This document shows positions 1-13,645 of a stretch of DNA of 64,000 nt, one piece after another. This DNA is from Varroa destructor (taxonomy: Eukaryota; Arthropoda; Arachnida; Mesostigmata; Varroidae), in assembly GCF_002443255.2 (NCBI RefSeq), contig NW_019211457.1, positions 34,912,105-34,976,104 on the forward strand. Direction: 5' to 3'. Both the position numbers and the translations under genes were made by a program. A model generated the notes under the pieces. That model worked only from the letters and a program-made list of their open reading frames with translations, was not told the DNA's origin and made no database searches. How positions within the stretch are numbered: the stretch's first letter is position 1; each line of letters starts with the position of its first letter.

Positions 1-2690
1 ACAGATCTACTACGGAACTTTAAACTAGAAAAACTGGGTGAAAAACCCCTACAATAAGCACCCTCTGCATCAATTTAGTCCAGAATCCGATATGCCACGG
101 GCGGTTAAACAAATAAAATTTGCCCTTTTATTACCATCACTTCGATATACGTAGGAATGAACTACGGTGGCTAGTGCGTTATGGCACGGTAGGAATCTCT
201 GAGTGACCACATCGTAGTTCCCTTGAGCGGCAAATCATGGGTCAGGTTGCCTATCTGCTGGCCTCGTCCGCTATGAAAGTTTGAAGCCACCACAGCGATA
301 ATAAAGTTTTACGGAGATAGACAAGCCAAGAGAAAGATTCTGAAGTGGACAGCAAAGAATAGTCTAGCGCCTGGTAGGTCTATATGCCCTCAGTACGTTG
401 TCTCAGCATAAGTTGCTCCATGCTCTGATCCGTACGAAGCACGCCAGTAAGGCCGGCAAACTTAACAATCCCACTAAGCTTTATGAGACTAACTACAGTG
501 GCCTGTCTAAGCCATGGATTGTGCGCACTGCGCCATGGGGGCCACGCTACTTGGATTACTCACTAAATTACTTATTGCATAGGCTACTTAGTGCTACGCT
601 CATGATGTGCAGCTTTTGCATACTCGCTACGTGTGCAGGTGCAATTTGAGGTTTGCAGCTGACAGATGCTGTTTGAAGGATGAAAGGGGTAGAAAAACGA
701 AAGTAGCAAAAGGATACGCCCAATGCGTATGTGTGCTGTAAAAAGGTCAGAGAAATTTCCATCTACCCGTTTGTACCACTGGACAGAAAGGTCGGAAATA
801 CCATTATTCTGATCGGGTGGTAATGCTTGTATTAGAACTGACATTATCATTATTATTATAATTTTGTGATTCGCATCGCCGGGCAAAATGCATCGTCTCC
901 AGAATGAATAGAACTGTTGAACCTATATTAAGAGACATGGCAGCAGCTTCGCAGAACCTGTCGGTAAATAACACATAAATGTAGCACAGTTGTTAGGTTA
1001 TAATGCTAAGCAGCGAACGATGCGATCCTAATCGACTCGCAAAATCTTTATGCATCTGTAGCCGCATAGATACCTACCTGTTCTCTATCCAAACGACTGG
1101 AAACTCGGTACATCTTTTGCATGCATCTACTCATACTCAGCCTTTCCTTCTCAGTTGTACTTTTAATAACCTAGCACAGCGATACGAATTCTTCCCAAAG
1201 ACAGCATCCCCTCTTATCCGGAAAGCGTTTCGAAGGATCCCGTCATCCCTCGTTTTAGACAATTTTACTGTTTATACATCGGACCGAGGTGCGGAGACAA
1301 CATCATACGGTATTATTTACGCCTTGATTTCTCCTGCTGTTAACATTCAGGTAAAAACCTAATCCACCGAGCACACGTATACACCTATAACGATCAAGCT
1401 GCTTCTTTTGACCCTACTACAGTCATTATATTCGCTACAAAGTGGCCTGACACCATGACGCCTGATCACGCTGCTATGAAAAACGATCACTGGAAAAATA
1501 CTCCGAAGGAGGGATGCGGCTGATCTGACTTCGCAGAGTCGGATTCTACTATTTGGCGATGTTAATAAGTGGTATGTGTGATATAACTGTTCGACAGCTT
1601 AGAAGCGTCCGGGCATTTTCTAGCAACGGCAGTGTCATCGTCCTTGAAAAACGTTCAGGCGACGGCGGAAATAACAGCCGTGGACTCCTTGCACGCTTGC
1701 ATAGAAAGCGATGGTTGGTAGCGCATACGATCGCCGTATGCGTACACTGCTAAGAAAATCGTCGATCACATTAGCCCCAAAGTGACTGGTATTTGCTGGT
1801 TCTTGTAAAGCGCCAGATGATAACGGGAGGCAGCAAGGCTGAAAGAAGAGAAAACTTGTGGTGAGGTCGAGCCTATGCAGACCAGAGCTCACCAGTCTGA
1901 AGAAGTGTGACCACCAGCCGCTGGCAGTTTGCCGGGGGTGCCCATGCCGCTATGCTTCCCTATTTCTGTGCGCAACCTAACGCATGCAGAGGAACGCCAC
2001 ATACAAACAGCCCAGAAAAGAAGCAGATCAAGAGGAAAAACGTATAAACGCCGTATTTTTCTTCTTCAAAAGAGAAAAGGAACCTTTATTGTATTAGTGC
2101 CGCTACACAAAGACACTGGGTCTAACCGTTTGTAGTCGTCAGTGGAGTGCTCCTTCACGCCTATATGAGAGTTGTTATCGTCATGCATATGTCGCACAGA
2201 ATTGCGTGCATGGGGTACTTCAAATGGGGCGGAGAAATTGCAACGATGGAAGGGGCAAACGCGTCTTATAGAACGCTCGTTGTGTGACTTTTACCTAAAA
2301 CGTCCCAACAAAAACAAAGACAATTTGCTCGCTTCGTACAAGATCAGGTTAAGCGGAGCTTCACCTGTTTAGATGGGTCCGGGCGACCTCGGCCGTTCGC
2401 CAAGCAATGATAAACTATCGCAACAATAGATAATAGACCATATAGTAACGATTGCCTATTAGCAAACGCATATACAAGCATCCGCTATTGATCTCAAGAA
2501 ATTATTATTATACTATAAACGATGTAATGCTATATATGATAAGCAAAATTGTATAAACTGATAAGCCTGTCTGATGCCTAAAAGCTTTTCTACATAGGAT
2601 ATTCTTACAGAGGAACAAAAGAAACTCGTACCAAACAGATGTTTCTTTTAAATGAGAAGCCTTTAAAATAGTTTCGTCTAGGTTTTTATT
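1..2690. other. Intergenic or intronic sequence, no recognised gene
   Basis: I see no recognisable gene here. The longest ATG-initiated open frame is 119 codons (1,003-1,362, plus). Its translation shows no domain, signal peptide or repeat that I recognise, and frames of this length occur by chance in this window. The last 300 bases before the assembly gap become strongly AT-rich. Confidence 0.6.
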
Positions 2691-2790
2691 NNNNNNNNNN
2701 NNNNNNNNNNNNNNNNNNNNNNNNNNNNNNNNNNNNNNNNNNNNNNNNNNNNNNNNNNNNNNNNNNNNNNNNNNNNNNNNNNNNNNNNNN
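2691..2790. other. Assembly gap (100 N)
   Basis: This is a run of exactly 100 N. That length is a common placeholder for a scaffold join of unknown size, so the true distance between the flanks is not known. Both flanks are AT-rich, which fits a repeat-related break in the assembly. Confidence 0.99.
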
Positions 2791-5700
2791 AATTAAACCA
2801 AATTGTCTATTTGAACTCAAGTCAGTTGGCGGCCAAACTCTCTTCGTGCAGATGCTGTTGACCTACAACATCAACGTTTTTTAGACGAGTTCAAATTCAT
2901 TAAATAACCTTAAAAAATATATAGATAACAATTACAAATACTACGCCTTTTGACCTTTTGGTACATTCGGCCAGCTTGGAATGATATATCGGCAACAACA
3001 TCCTAAACCATCAATATTAATACAATACGAATATAGTGACTTTAGTATATTCAGGCTTGCCCAAGTAGGCTATCCAGCGGCCCTACGGTTATATTCCTGC
3101 TTGCAACGTCGTCGAAGCTTCGTCCAATATCCGGAGCTTTCGTTCCATCAATCGAAATGAACTCGCACCTGCCCAGAGCATTAAGCGGGCTACCTACTGC
3201 GCTATCGTTCTCTAAACGTCTCACGGTTCGACGAACTTTAGGAGCATTCAGCCCACACTAAAACGAGTTTATAGTAAATATAACTGCAGATAAGTGGCAG
3301 CTGAAAAAAATCTACGAGAATCTTAAGAAACAAAGAGACATTTCCCTTTCCTTGCATTTTCCTGGTAAGGAAATCTGTCGAAACGAAACTATTCTACGAA
3401 AGGTGTTTTAGATTTACATCTACTGAAGATTACTGTTTGTAAAAGGTATACGGGCAACACGACGTATCGCCTGCCTAAAGTTAAACAGTGCTACAACGAC
3501 ATTTAGCTATCTTATCCTGAATAATCTGAAAGAAAAGACTTTCCACAACCGTATAGAGTTTTTCAAGGTAAAGCGCTTTGTGGTGTGTGTGTGTGTTAAT
3601 GTGGACGAACCAACGGTTTGCAGATGCTCGCAAACGGCTCGATCAATTGGGTTTAACGATATTTGCTAATTATAAGGGGAAGAAATTAACCCAGAATACA
3701 GAGGTCTGACTACAGCGAAATTTAATGCGGAGCAAACGCGTATAGCCATGTTGGTTAACTTAGAATACTTAATGCTATCAATGAAGTTAAATATTAATAA
3801 GACCCGAATAACAAGCGGTATTATTGGTTAGTGATGCAGTCGTTGAAAAATGTTCTCTAGTTGCATACTTAAGCTCACTATTTAAAAGAAATGGCATAAA
3901 ATATATCAGAGAATCGTTGGCCGAATTAATTCTAGCACTGCAAGCTATCATGAAGGAATAGCAACTGCGCTGACTATGTTTTTTATAAGAGATAGATTGT
4001 GACTTCTACTAAAAGTTCCCCTATAGCTAGCAGCCTTGAACAGACTGGGCAGGACCTGTTGTTCAGAACCACCTCAGCTCTCTTACTGCAACGGGCACCG
4101 GTAGTACAAGAAGTGGGTGTAACCCGAGTACCTATGTGCATAGAAACCCCACGCACGTACGTCTCTAATGACCGATGTAAGTACTAATTACACCGAATGA
4201 ATCCCATCTCCGCTAATAAAGCCCATTCAACGCGTGATATCGAAATGCTTTACCATATCAATTATATTTATGTGAATGGTTACTGCATACATTCAGTTGA
4301 TTGGTGACGAATAAGCGTGTATTGAAAATTATATTTTTGTCAACTTAAAATCCCTGCCTGTGTATCCGCCTTTGAAAATTCTTACAAACTTTAGTTTGAA
4401 CGACCCTAAATCCCTTATACATTATAAAAGTGTGCTGATGATTCGGCTCTGTGCGATAAGAACATATGGGTCTGTTATGCACTTTTCGCCGCTTAGTAAG
4501 GGACGACTGGAAAGGGATCAGACGAGGAATCGTTTCAGGATCGGATACCCCTGATTCTATCACGTGAACGCCTCAGATGCCTTTCGCCATAAAAGAAGTG
4601 TCAGGCCATAGATGTTCTCTCTTCAACATAGAGCCGTCTAGCGCTTAGTCGCAAACGCATATCAGCAGCTTACGATACTTCATCGTACAGCACAAGCCTG
4701 TCTCTTCCGTTATCTAGAACAACTGTTGTCAGCAGTAGCATTAATGCAAGCGGTGCGGCATTTGCTATGCGTAATGCTTTCTGAGGAAAATAGGGCAGCA
4801 TGAAGATACCCCGACCCGAAAGGATAAAACTGAGCTCCTTAGAGGGTAGAGGAGCAACCAAGCTTACTTATTTAACCACAGACCAACTGGATGGATAGAA
4901 CATAGGAACTTGTGGATAGCACACTCGTGCGGCACGAATAACTCAGCAGGCGTTAGTTCACCGTGTAACCTAGATAAGGTTGGCACACAGGCAAAGCAGT
5001 GGAGGGATTTGAGCGTCACGCCAAATACAAAGGGTTCTCTGCTGCACAACGACTATTGCCATATTGGTAAGACGGCATGTTTCAGCAACACTACTAATAT
5101 GTAATGGCCGCTTCCTTGCTGGTCATACTAGCTATCAATGCTATGCTAGGCTCTTCCTTTCGTTGGGAACTTTTTTAGTTCAAAAATAAGTTAATTTACT
5201 CATTATAATTAAACAATAATTGGCCAATCCAACTAAATGTTATGTAATATATATACATTTATGCATCAAAATTGAGACTATAGCTAATGCACATTAGCAT
5301 AGCTATCCGAGATGACCGGAGACACAATTTATACATCATATTAAAACAGGACATCTGCTTCGACTTGGCGGATTAAATAGAGAATTCACGAGCAACTGTT
5401 ATGTCATACCTGTGGATCATGGACTCGCCAAAGAGTTCTATTGTTTCAAAGTGCTGGGTTAGTGAATAGGAAAATAGCTAAACCGAAAGACAATATATCA
5501 CTTAAAGGCTTTGATAGGTCTGCCAGGTCTTACTCTACTTCTTAAGTATTTGATGGTCTTCTCTCTCTAAGTTTTTATTAGTTTATAACTGATTCTCAGC
5601 TGTCATCCCGCGATGACAACCCTCAATACCATTGTGAAAGATCGCTCACAAGATTGCTCATCAGGTCAGAACCTGAGGCTCCGTGGTTGGAGCCTAATTA

Positions 5701-8040
5701 GTGTTAGGTCAAGATAAAAATCAGTCATTACCTCGTTTCTTTCCAGCGTTGTGGGGACAATCAGCTATGCTCCAGTAAGCTTGATTTTCTCCTATCCTGT
5801 GGAGCATTAAGGCAAAACTAACGATACGCTGAAGAGACCTCGGTTCTTGTGAATCAGGTCCACACTCAAAATCGTAACACGTTTTATTATTTTGATAGAA
5901 GTAACATGTAAGGAACTTACATTTCAATTATTTAGACCGTGCTCAACTTTATTACAGAGCGTTTTCAGCTCCGTATGATAGCATCCGCTAGTAATGTTCG
6001 GATGATAAATAAAGAATAAAAGAGAAAATAAAAGTGCCTACAGTTATCTTATAAATTAGTTTTCCTTCAACTAAGTTTAACTTCTTTGTGAACTGATTGT
6101 TATACCACACTATACTATACACAGACTCGTTTGTGCTTGAATGATAAATGTAATAGCTTCTTTTAGCGAGTATGCATACTGCGGATACAAATCAATCTGT
6201 ACAATTTTCTACGGTCAATTTACCATATTGCACTACAAATATTTTCAGTAGACAAACAAGGATGTAGTATAGAAACTGGATGCTGATGATATGGTCTACA
6301 GATCTGTCATAAAATAACAGCGAATTTACGCAAGACAACATTTGTCTGCCGAAACTGACTTAGAGGCACTATATGGTACCATCAATAAAATTATCATCCC
6401 TCAAGTTGTGCACGTATTAAATGTCGTAGGAACAGGAATAGGAAAAGAATAGGAAACTTCTTTTGTTTAGTGAATATAACTGCCAAAATGATAGCACCAT
6501 TTGTCAGTATCGCGGCTTGGTGTTTTATTGGATTGCCTCTTTAGATCTAGACATGAGCATTGCGAATTTTTAACTATGTATCAAAATGCACCTATAATTA
6601 TTGGCTAACATTTTCCCTGTGGGGTTAGCCATCGATAGGATTGAATCACGTAGGGGTACGAATGTGAGTGGATATACTTCAAAGATGGCATTGTCCCTAA
6701 TTCGACGCATTGCTTTAACGCCCGGATTGAAATGAACGCTCATTCGGAACGTACACTTTACATGGTTACTGTATCAAACGGCTATCTTTTCTTCTATCCA
6801 AAACAGAAGACTAATCGTGTCTACTGCCTCACCGTTAACACAGACGTGTTGTTAGAATTCTTGGCTACGTATATTATTACTGAACATTTCCCTTCCGCTA
6901 CAACATCTGCACGACGTCTCATTCTTGTTCGGCATCAGCTTACCTTAGCAGACGGCCGATGCTGTAGACGGTACGACGTGCACAGAAAGACAAGAAACTT
7001 CTTGCAATCCGCACCACTCAATCCCGCACATGGAACCATCTTTTAGATCTGCTTTTCATGCCATCGTATTCCTTCATGCACGGACCATTTGACATTCAAA
7101 TATGCCCCGTTTTGACACTGAACACGATGCAAAGAACATGACCAACCCAACACTATTGAAAGTCGTCACTTAGTTAGACTTGGAGCAAGATTTGGACTAA
7201 TTTTTAGCTGAACTGCTGTCGGAATTAACTGCTCAATTCTAATAACGGTTTAAACATTAAAGAAAAAGCAGGCTAACTGTGAAACCTTACGTGATGAAGT
7301 CGCTGTGCTGATTTCGACACGAACGTGCTAGTTTACATCGGCAGTAAGTGTTATTCAGTAAATAACTTTAGGCACACGCAACCAAGTTACTCTAATAACA
7401 GGAAGCTTTCGTGACCCCTGTATCTCAATGGGGGGTCACAATTTGCATAATCGTATGTGGAGTAGAATGTAAAAAAGGTTTCTATGACTTCACGGGAACG
7501 AACTGAAGATGCAGTATTGTATACTATCACGTTTGTAACATTCTATATAGTATTCAAACGCAACACTTAACTAAAGCGACGAGAAAATAGGTGAGTGGAA
7601 TATAGTCACGCTTCTGAAGCACAGACTTGTGTATATGGTTCTGCAATGGTAAAGTGTTTGTTCACTAAACTTAGATACAAGTGAGGTTCTACGCATGTCT
7701 AGGTTTTTGGTGGGACCTTTGAAAACAAAATACATAACCTGTTCTTTCTTGCAGTGGGTCTGTTCGGATTGCTTAGGTTGAGCTCCCTGGCCTGAAGCCC
7801 GATTTCTACCTATTACTATTGTAGAAGGAACGCCTGAGAGCAAGGTACTGAAAATAAAAGGCGCTGTGTTATAGACATTGAACTTGAGTTCAATAAATTC
7901 AATCGTTGGCTAGCAGGTCACATTGGGTATGTACCTAGGCAAGGACTAAAACAGATCTGCAGATAAAGCTAGTATATATTGTACTTAATAGCTTGAATTT
8001 TTAAGTTAGTAGTCAGGAGGTATCCTGGGAACAGACGAGA
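2791..8040. other. Intergenic or intronic sequence, no recognised gene
   Basis: The sequence is AT-rich throughout, with stops in all frames. The longest open frame (6,732-7,046, plus, about 104 codons) shows no motif I know. A short TG run lies near 3,582-3,595. I find no transposase motif and no convincing exon. Confidence 0.6.
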
Positions 8041-8088
8041 TTTACCTTTTTTTTCTTTAGCTGTTTTAGCTAAAGAAAAAAAGGTAAA
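8041..8088. repeat. Near-perfect hairpin (inverted repeat)
   Basis: The left arm (8,041-8,062) is the reverse complement of the right arm (8,068-8,088) over about 21 bases. The loop is five bases (GTTTT). The only defect is one extra T in the T-run of the left arm. The stem contains the T/A tract plus the palindromic AGCT step next to the loop. The loop is too tight for a typical microRNA precursor. A tiny foldback element or a replication-slippage palindrome are alternatives. Confidence 0.85.
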
Positions 8089-11000
8089 AAGTGGCTCACT
8101 TAAACGTTACCTTAACTAAGACACGCTGCATTTAATAATTGACACAACGAAAAGAAGACCTAATCTCTACAATCAGTTGATGCCTTGCTTCATACCGAAG
8201 GAAGTAAAACTACTTGTTCGATCGCGTTTTTGTGTTAAGGGTATCAAACAAGGATACTGCAGACAGGCCAGTTCAAAAAGCCTAAGAACAACATGCAAAG
8301 GTCACTTGATGGTTTCACAAACGCATCAAACTCGGTATGCGAATTTCATCGTAAAAGCGATTATTTTCTTTCGTTTCTTGATTATTCCGGTTTCGTTATT
8401 GAGAGCATATTAGGATGCAAATGTTTTCTGTCGCTTCGGCCTTATCTGAATAGTTTCTACGAAGTTGGTTTGCCTGCGTTCGGACAGCTGGCCTGCATAA
8501 TAATAATAACTTAGAGCTCATTATGTATACGCTTCAGACAGCTTTGGCACTGTAAGACCTACAAGTTCAACTCAATTCACAGCTATAAACTGTACCAAAT
8601 ATTGACACCGGCACAGCCGTATAGCATCTAAAACGTTGCATATAATATTATAGTAATTAACTAGTTACGTTTACGCTACATCTACTCGTAAACAGTCTTT
8701 CGTTACCCCATCAGCTCTCTATACTGCATTAATTTTTTTGCTTTCTACCTAAAAACAATGAAACACGCGTTCCCAAAGGTACATCCGTGTGCCAGGGACT
8801 TAAAACTGCAGACAGCAGTACGAGATGACACGACGAGCAGTTGGTCTGTTAAATGCTTTTTGGCGTTTTACGTGCGGTGCTTAAGACGTTAGCTATTCTA
8901 TCAGATGGTTGGCTTTCGGCACGAAACAGAGAGAGTCTACACCCAGTCTACATCGGATCGAGATAATTTTTTATTTGTAAGTTACCAGCTAACATAATGT
9001 AATACTAAACAAAGGCTAAGCTTCTAAGATGTTATTAGAGATGTTACCCTCTGCGCTATCTCGGAGATAATTAGTCTGTAAATATGTAGAAAAGGAACCT
9101 AAATACCGGAACAACAGCGCTACCACAGCGCTCAGTTCGTAGCGAACTGCAGAACCCCAATCATAGGTGGCAAAAAACTGTTACGTGGTACGTCAAACAC
9201 CACAAAGTAAATGTCTACGTCACAAAAGCGGTTATTTTTAAAACGTTTGTCAAACTTTAGTCACCAAACCACCGACCAGAGCAACGTAGGAAAACGTGCT
9301 GTTGTGACTGAGAGGTGGAATACGGGTGAACTCTGTATAAAAGTTTATAATCATTCCTTGGACCAGTATTCCGGTATCATTGATGAACAAAAGCAAAACG
9401 CTGGTACGGAATTGCAACGTATGAAAACTAAAAGTTACTCAGGCTCCAGTATCATTAAGAGGGGGACGTAACGTGATATTCCGACAACACAGCTCCAAAC
9501 AATGACGTCTCCATAGAGGTGCAGTGGCACCCCGTTTGCCTACTGAACCTTACACGTGATACGACGTACGACAGAATCGAACGTAGACGCGCGGTTCGTT
9601 TCTGGCAAGAGACGGCTAGCTGTCACAAGCAGTGCTTAAAATAGATAGTAGAACCGTACATAAAGCGGAAACATTTTTGGTAGCAGACGGTGGCAAGCCC
9701 ATGCATTCGAAGACGTAGGATTTTACTTCGTCGAACTCTCACCGCTAAAGGTTATCGATTGAGATATTAAAATCACTGCAACGATCAAAACATTAATTTA
9801 AGGGCCGATTAATCTGGCCCTTGGAGGACATTGTGTGAAACCAGAGTGCCGAGCATGAGAGGTAAGTGAAGAGGATTAAAGCCATGCAACCAGTAATATA
9901 TTATACGGGATCATCTAATTTCGTAAAACAAGCCATAATTATAAAGTTCATGTTTTAGTTACCAATATTGCGACAGTAATAAACAGGTTGCAGGAAATTG
10001 AAATTATTCAACTTCTATATGAAAAAGCTAGAGAACACAAATAGGTGCCTGCAACCGAAGAAAACATTCTAAAGTCTCTACTAAGGAAAAAAACACGTTT
10101 TCTAAATGTAACTATGGCTATAAGCGCAGCACACTCAACTAAAACTCACACTACATTGACTAGCACACGTCAGATACCCCATAGGAGTTCTTCGGTGGCT
10201 TCCGGACCGCCAGAATCTAGAATTGGTACAGCGAGTGCCTATCACTCCTTCGTGTACTAGTTTTGTCCTTCTCTTCAACCTCATGCCGGCTGTGTGACCA
10301 ATCCACAGACCTATATATACGTGGATGTCACCCCCCAACCCCTTACCGATGGACGTTTTCTTTTGCTGTCAAAAATGTCTGTCCCAGGTTAGGTGTGTAC
10401 ACTTTTGACTATGTACTTATTGCCTGGTACATTTTTTCTTTGATCTTCATATATCGGTGAATTTTCGGCGTCTCAAGGCCGCACCAAAAAAGCCATCCGA
10501 ATAGGTTCTGAGAACAGTCCTCACTATAGTATAGCGGCTTGAACATAAAACGATATCGAATGAAAATGTTTGAAATATCGACAGAGTGCTGGCTCCGGGC
10601 TGTGTACTCAGTTCACACGCAGTCAATCTCTGTACTAAGCTGCCCGTAGAAGTAGCCATTGAGATGGGTAAATCACGGCTGGATCCACTTTGGATAGTTA
10701 CGGTATACCAATTTCATTCATCTACCTAGTTGATTTTGGATATTTTCAATAGATAAATCAACTTCATTTTTCTATTTGCTCATTATGCCATTGTAGCGCA
10801 ATGACTTTTTGACAAAATCTTGACGGTACTAGAGCGTCAATTTAAATATATATTTTCCGCTCGTCTGTAAGTCAGTAATATTAGAAATAGTTATTGCTAA
10901 TTATATAATTGATAATATGAATTGTAGTAATGTCAGACTGGGAGGCATATTGTCCTTTAATGAATAGTTGTTACATGTGTATATAGCCAATAACAAAATA

Positions 11001-11364
11001 TAATTTAACAAAAGTCACACAGGACAATACCACTGATAGGAATATTCGACTGTGGTAGCATAGATACGTTTCACCGCAACTTCTAATAACCTGATCCCAT
11101 TCGATTAGTTTAGTATTGATGGGGACGATTTTTGGTCATTATTTGCTGGGAATCCAAAACGTTTTTATAAAACGTATACAAACTACGACACCCAGATATT
11201 TTTTCATATTAAGCAATCAAGCTAAGCTCCGCCAGTAGTCAGTAAGAACGTCGAAATTCGTGTTTAGCAAGCAAGAACAACGCAAAATTCGATAACCTGA
11301 TGAACCTCTGCTGCAAACCGGAGCAACTTAAGTGGATTATCTTTTTTCTTTGCCACAAACCGGA
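8089..11364. other. Intergenic or intronic sequence, no recognised gene
   Basis: I recognise no gene or transposon here. The longest frames are under 90 codons. The one at 9,211-9,471 (plus) has a rather charged, soluble-looking translation, but it shows no known motif and no clear splice context, so I do not call it. Confidence 0.55.
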
Positions 11365-11541
11365 GGGGTAGACGGGTTCCCAGCCGTATGACACGGATTT
11401 GGCGGGACGTAACTTGTAACTGATAACTGGCTCTCCGACGTATTTCACCGAAACAACAGGCTGCTTGACGTAGGGCACCTTGGCTTTTGAATACGCGGAT
11501 ACCAATCAGGCCAGCGAAGCCAATGCCAAGGTACCGAAAAA
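11365..11541 (-). pseudogene. Possible cuticle-protein-like fragment, broken
   Basis: Read on the minus strand, the frame begins with a signal-peptide-like core (FFGTLALASLA). It then hits a TGA stop (11,506-11,508) and continues as LVSAYSK followed by a repetitive Tyr/Val/Pro/Lys segment with motifs such as PYVKQPVVSVKYV and PAKSVSYGW. Alternating Val-Ser-Tyr and Pro-Val words after a signal peptide are typical of low-complexity secreted cuticle proteins of arthropods. The T-rich tract just upstream ends in CGG rather than CAG, so the expected splice acceptor looks decayed. The stop between leader and mature chain and the missing first exon suggest a relic, although an assembly error could also give the stop. 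The family assignment rests on composition and motif style only. Confidence 0.35.
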
Positions 11542-11759
11542 AAAGTAAAGGGAAATTTGTAGTTAAAAAAGCACGACGAGGTGTTCTCAAAATTCTATTG
11601 CGTTAAACTCATCTAAGTTAAGTAGGATCTAGACCCGACTCAAATTTGGGGATCTGAATCACAATAATAGTTATTATTATAACGAGAAATTGCAATGAGT
11701 TTAACATATAACTGATTGAAACGTGGCTGTTAGTATCGAGTTTTAAATATTGAACCTAT

Positions 11760-11830
11760 CACTCTTAGAGTGCTCAGTCTTAGAGTTCAGAGAGTTCAGT
11801 GCTCTTAGAGTTTCAGTCTTAGAGTGCTCG
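11760..11830. repeat. Short degenerate tandem repeat
   Basis: Two imperfect copies of a roughly 35-40 base unit follow each other. Each starts with CTCTTAGAGT and contains a second CAGTCTTAGAGT block. The words CTTAGAGTGCTC and AGTCTTAGAGT each occur twice. It looks like a small local duplication rather than a satellite array. Confidence 0.75.
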
Positions 11831-12531
11831 TTTCTCTGTGTATCACTTTGCAACAATTCATTTGTCTTCGTAACGAAGTTCGTTATTGTTTGTACAAACT
11901 TCCGATAATTTGATAAACTCGCGATCTCAGTGTAACTGTTGGGCTCGATTTGATTCGAAGGAAGCCCTAGTACAACTAAGGCTGCGTAACTCGGTAAAGA
12001 ACCCTCACAGTATTCATTATCTGTTGTGGTTGTTGATTCTGTCGTGCCCGTACTGATGTTTTTCTCAGTTTGCTTACGGTGACTTTTCGTTATCTGTCGT
12101 CCAGTTGGTGCGTGAATCTACGGGATCCAACTACGCGTATGTATATGTATATACAATGCCCTGAGTCGCTGAACGGCCAGTCGGTCAACAACCACCTCTC
12201 CATCGATAGGAAAAATAATCTTGTACTTGAAATGTATCGAGGTCGAGCTCACAATAGCTACATGTCCGCGCAGACATTTTGCCCGAACATGACTATCCGC
12301 TGCAAACCAAATTAACAAATCCACTTTTACTCGACGCCAATAGGTCGGCCTAGCAGGGGCATTCAGCTGCGGCTGCGCACGCAGCAGCATTTGACTCACT
12401 ATCTGAACCGAAACGACGTCTTTCGTTAAAGGTAGACGCAGAAAAACTCGTAGGCCGCTGGCCAGTTGCTTTACGTGAAAAATTGCCGATACAACGGTTT
12501 CAGTATTTGCAGTAGCGTGCTATTAGCAAAC
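11831..12531. other. Intergenic sequence
   Basis: This is unassigned sequence between the small tandem repeat and the AT microsatellite. Two opposite-strand open frames overlap near 12,070-12,400, but neither shows a recognisable motif. Confidence 0.55.
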
Positions 12532-12559
12532 TATATATATATATATATATATATATATT
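12532..12559. repeat. (TA)n microsatellite
   Basis: About 13 uninterrupted TA dinucleotides lie 25 bases outside the left mariner relic. Mariner elements insert at TA, so a TA tract is a natural neighbour. Confidence 0.95.
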
Positions 12560-12583
12560 ACTCCTCGTATGTTGAGATATATT

Positions 12584-13645
12584 AGCGCGTCAGAAAAGTA
12601 TTGACCGTTTTTCGACTAAGAGTGAGGCAGTTTTTCTTTTCTTTTCTTTTCCTTCTTTTTTTTTTTTTATAATTTGAAATCTGATCACTGAACTATGTAT
12701 ATTTTGAGCGAGGACCTTCCACCACTTCTCTAGTAACAGCGTAATCTCATTACTGTGCAACTTGAGTGATTTCTGGGCGAAATATATAATTTTAATAATG
12801 CATCTCTCCGTTGAAATTAAACCAACAGAGTTAATTAAAAGGGCTCTGCAAAGGTAAAAACAGATGGTACTCTGATGGCCCAAGATCCTGATCAAATTTC
12901 CCATTCAAACTCTTTCAATTTTTACCTGGTACCTAAATGTGCGTGTGGTCTGGCATTATAATAATGAAAAACAACGCCTTTTCTATTCATTAATTTCGGT
13001 CGATTCCTTTCAGTGACTTATTGTGGCCCTCTTAGCTGTAAGAATCAACTGTGTTGCCAGGCCGCAGTAACTCATAATGCACAATTTTTTTCCCATCGCA
13101 GCTAGCTCAAAGCACAGCTTTTCTCGGCATCAATCTGGGCTCGTTACATATTATGAGGCATATTTTTTGTCGTGTGTGATCCTCACGTGTGATTAACAGT
13201 TTTAAAAACAGCTCGATTTTGTTGCGTCATTATGGAGTTTCGCAGATGACAATAGATCGAGTAAATTTTTTTGCGTGACACCCAAACTTTGTCTTATAGC
13301 CAGCCTTCTTCAAATGGTCAAAAACTGGTCGATGGTGGATGTTTAGCTTCAGGATAGTATCATAACTACGTACGTGTCGGTCTTGCTCAGTTTTCGCAAC
13401 AGGTTCATAAACTTTTCCGTAAATGGTCGACTACCACAATGAGCACATTTCACATTGAAATTTCTATAATGGAAGCGACAGAATCATTTTTGGGCCATTT
13501 CTTCCGATAACCCATTCTTGGCCACAAACGCCGCACACTTATGGGCATGAAAGGTATTTGTGCCTTTACCGTATTAAAATTGTAAGATATAGTGAATTTT
13601 CAAGGCGCTCTATTTGAATAAAGCTATTTCAACAGTGTTAGCACA
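12584..13645 (-). mobile_element. Mariner-like transposon relic, left inverted copy
   Basis: This is the reverse-oriented partner of the copy at 18,288-19,311. Read on the minus strand, broken frames give mariner transposase motifs in order: IHHRPVFDHLKKAGY (helix-turn-helix/linker region), NRKGVVFHYYNARPHAH (second catalytic block) and a LGPSEYHLF block (normally SPDLAPSDYHLF). A C-terminal LLLEKWWKVL follows, where the family has LPERWQKV. The catalytic Asp of the FHxDNARPH motif is Tyr, and the expected TGDEKW block is destroyed. The outer end, AGCGCGTCAGAAAAGTATTG near 12,584, matches the outer end of the other copy and is probably the 3' terminal repeat. The 5' end is too decayed to place. 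A T/C-rich stretch (about 12,630-12,670) sits inside the 3' end. The DD34D mariner assignment is firm; the subfamily is uncertain. Confidence 0.85.

Noticed and set aside
3229..3240. GGTTCGACGAAC, resembling a tRNA B box.
   Set aside because: No acceptor stem, D-arm or anticodon arm can be folded around it. No tRNA was found elsewhere either.
8041..8088. The hairpin as a microRNA precursor.
   Set aside because: The total foldback is only 48 bases with a five-base loop and a homopolymeric stem, which does not fit an animal precursor.
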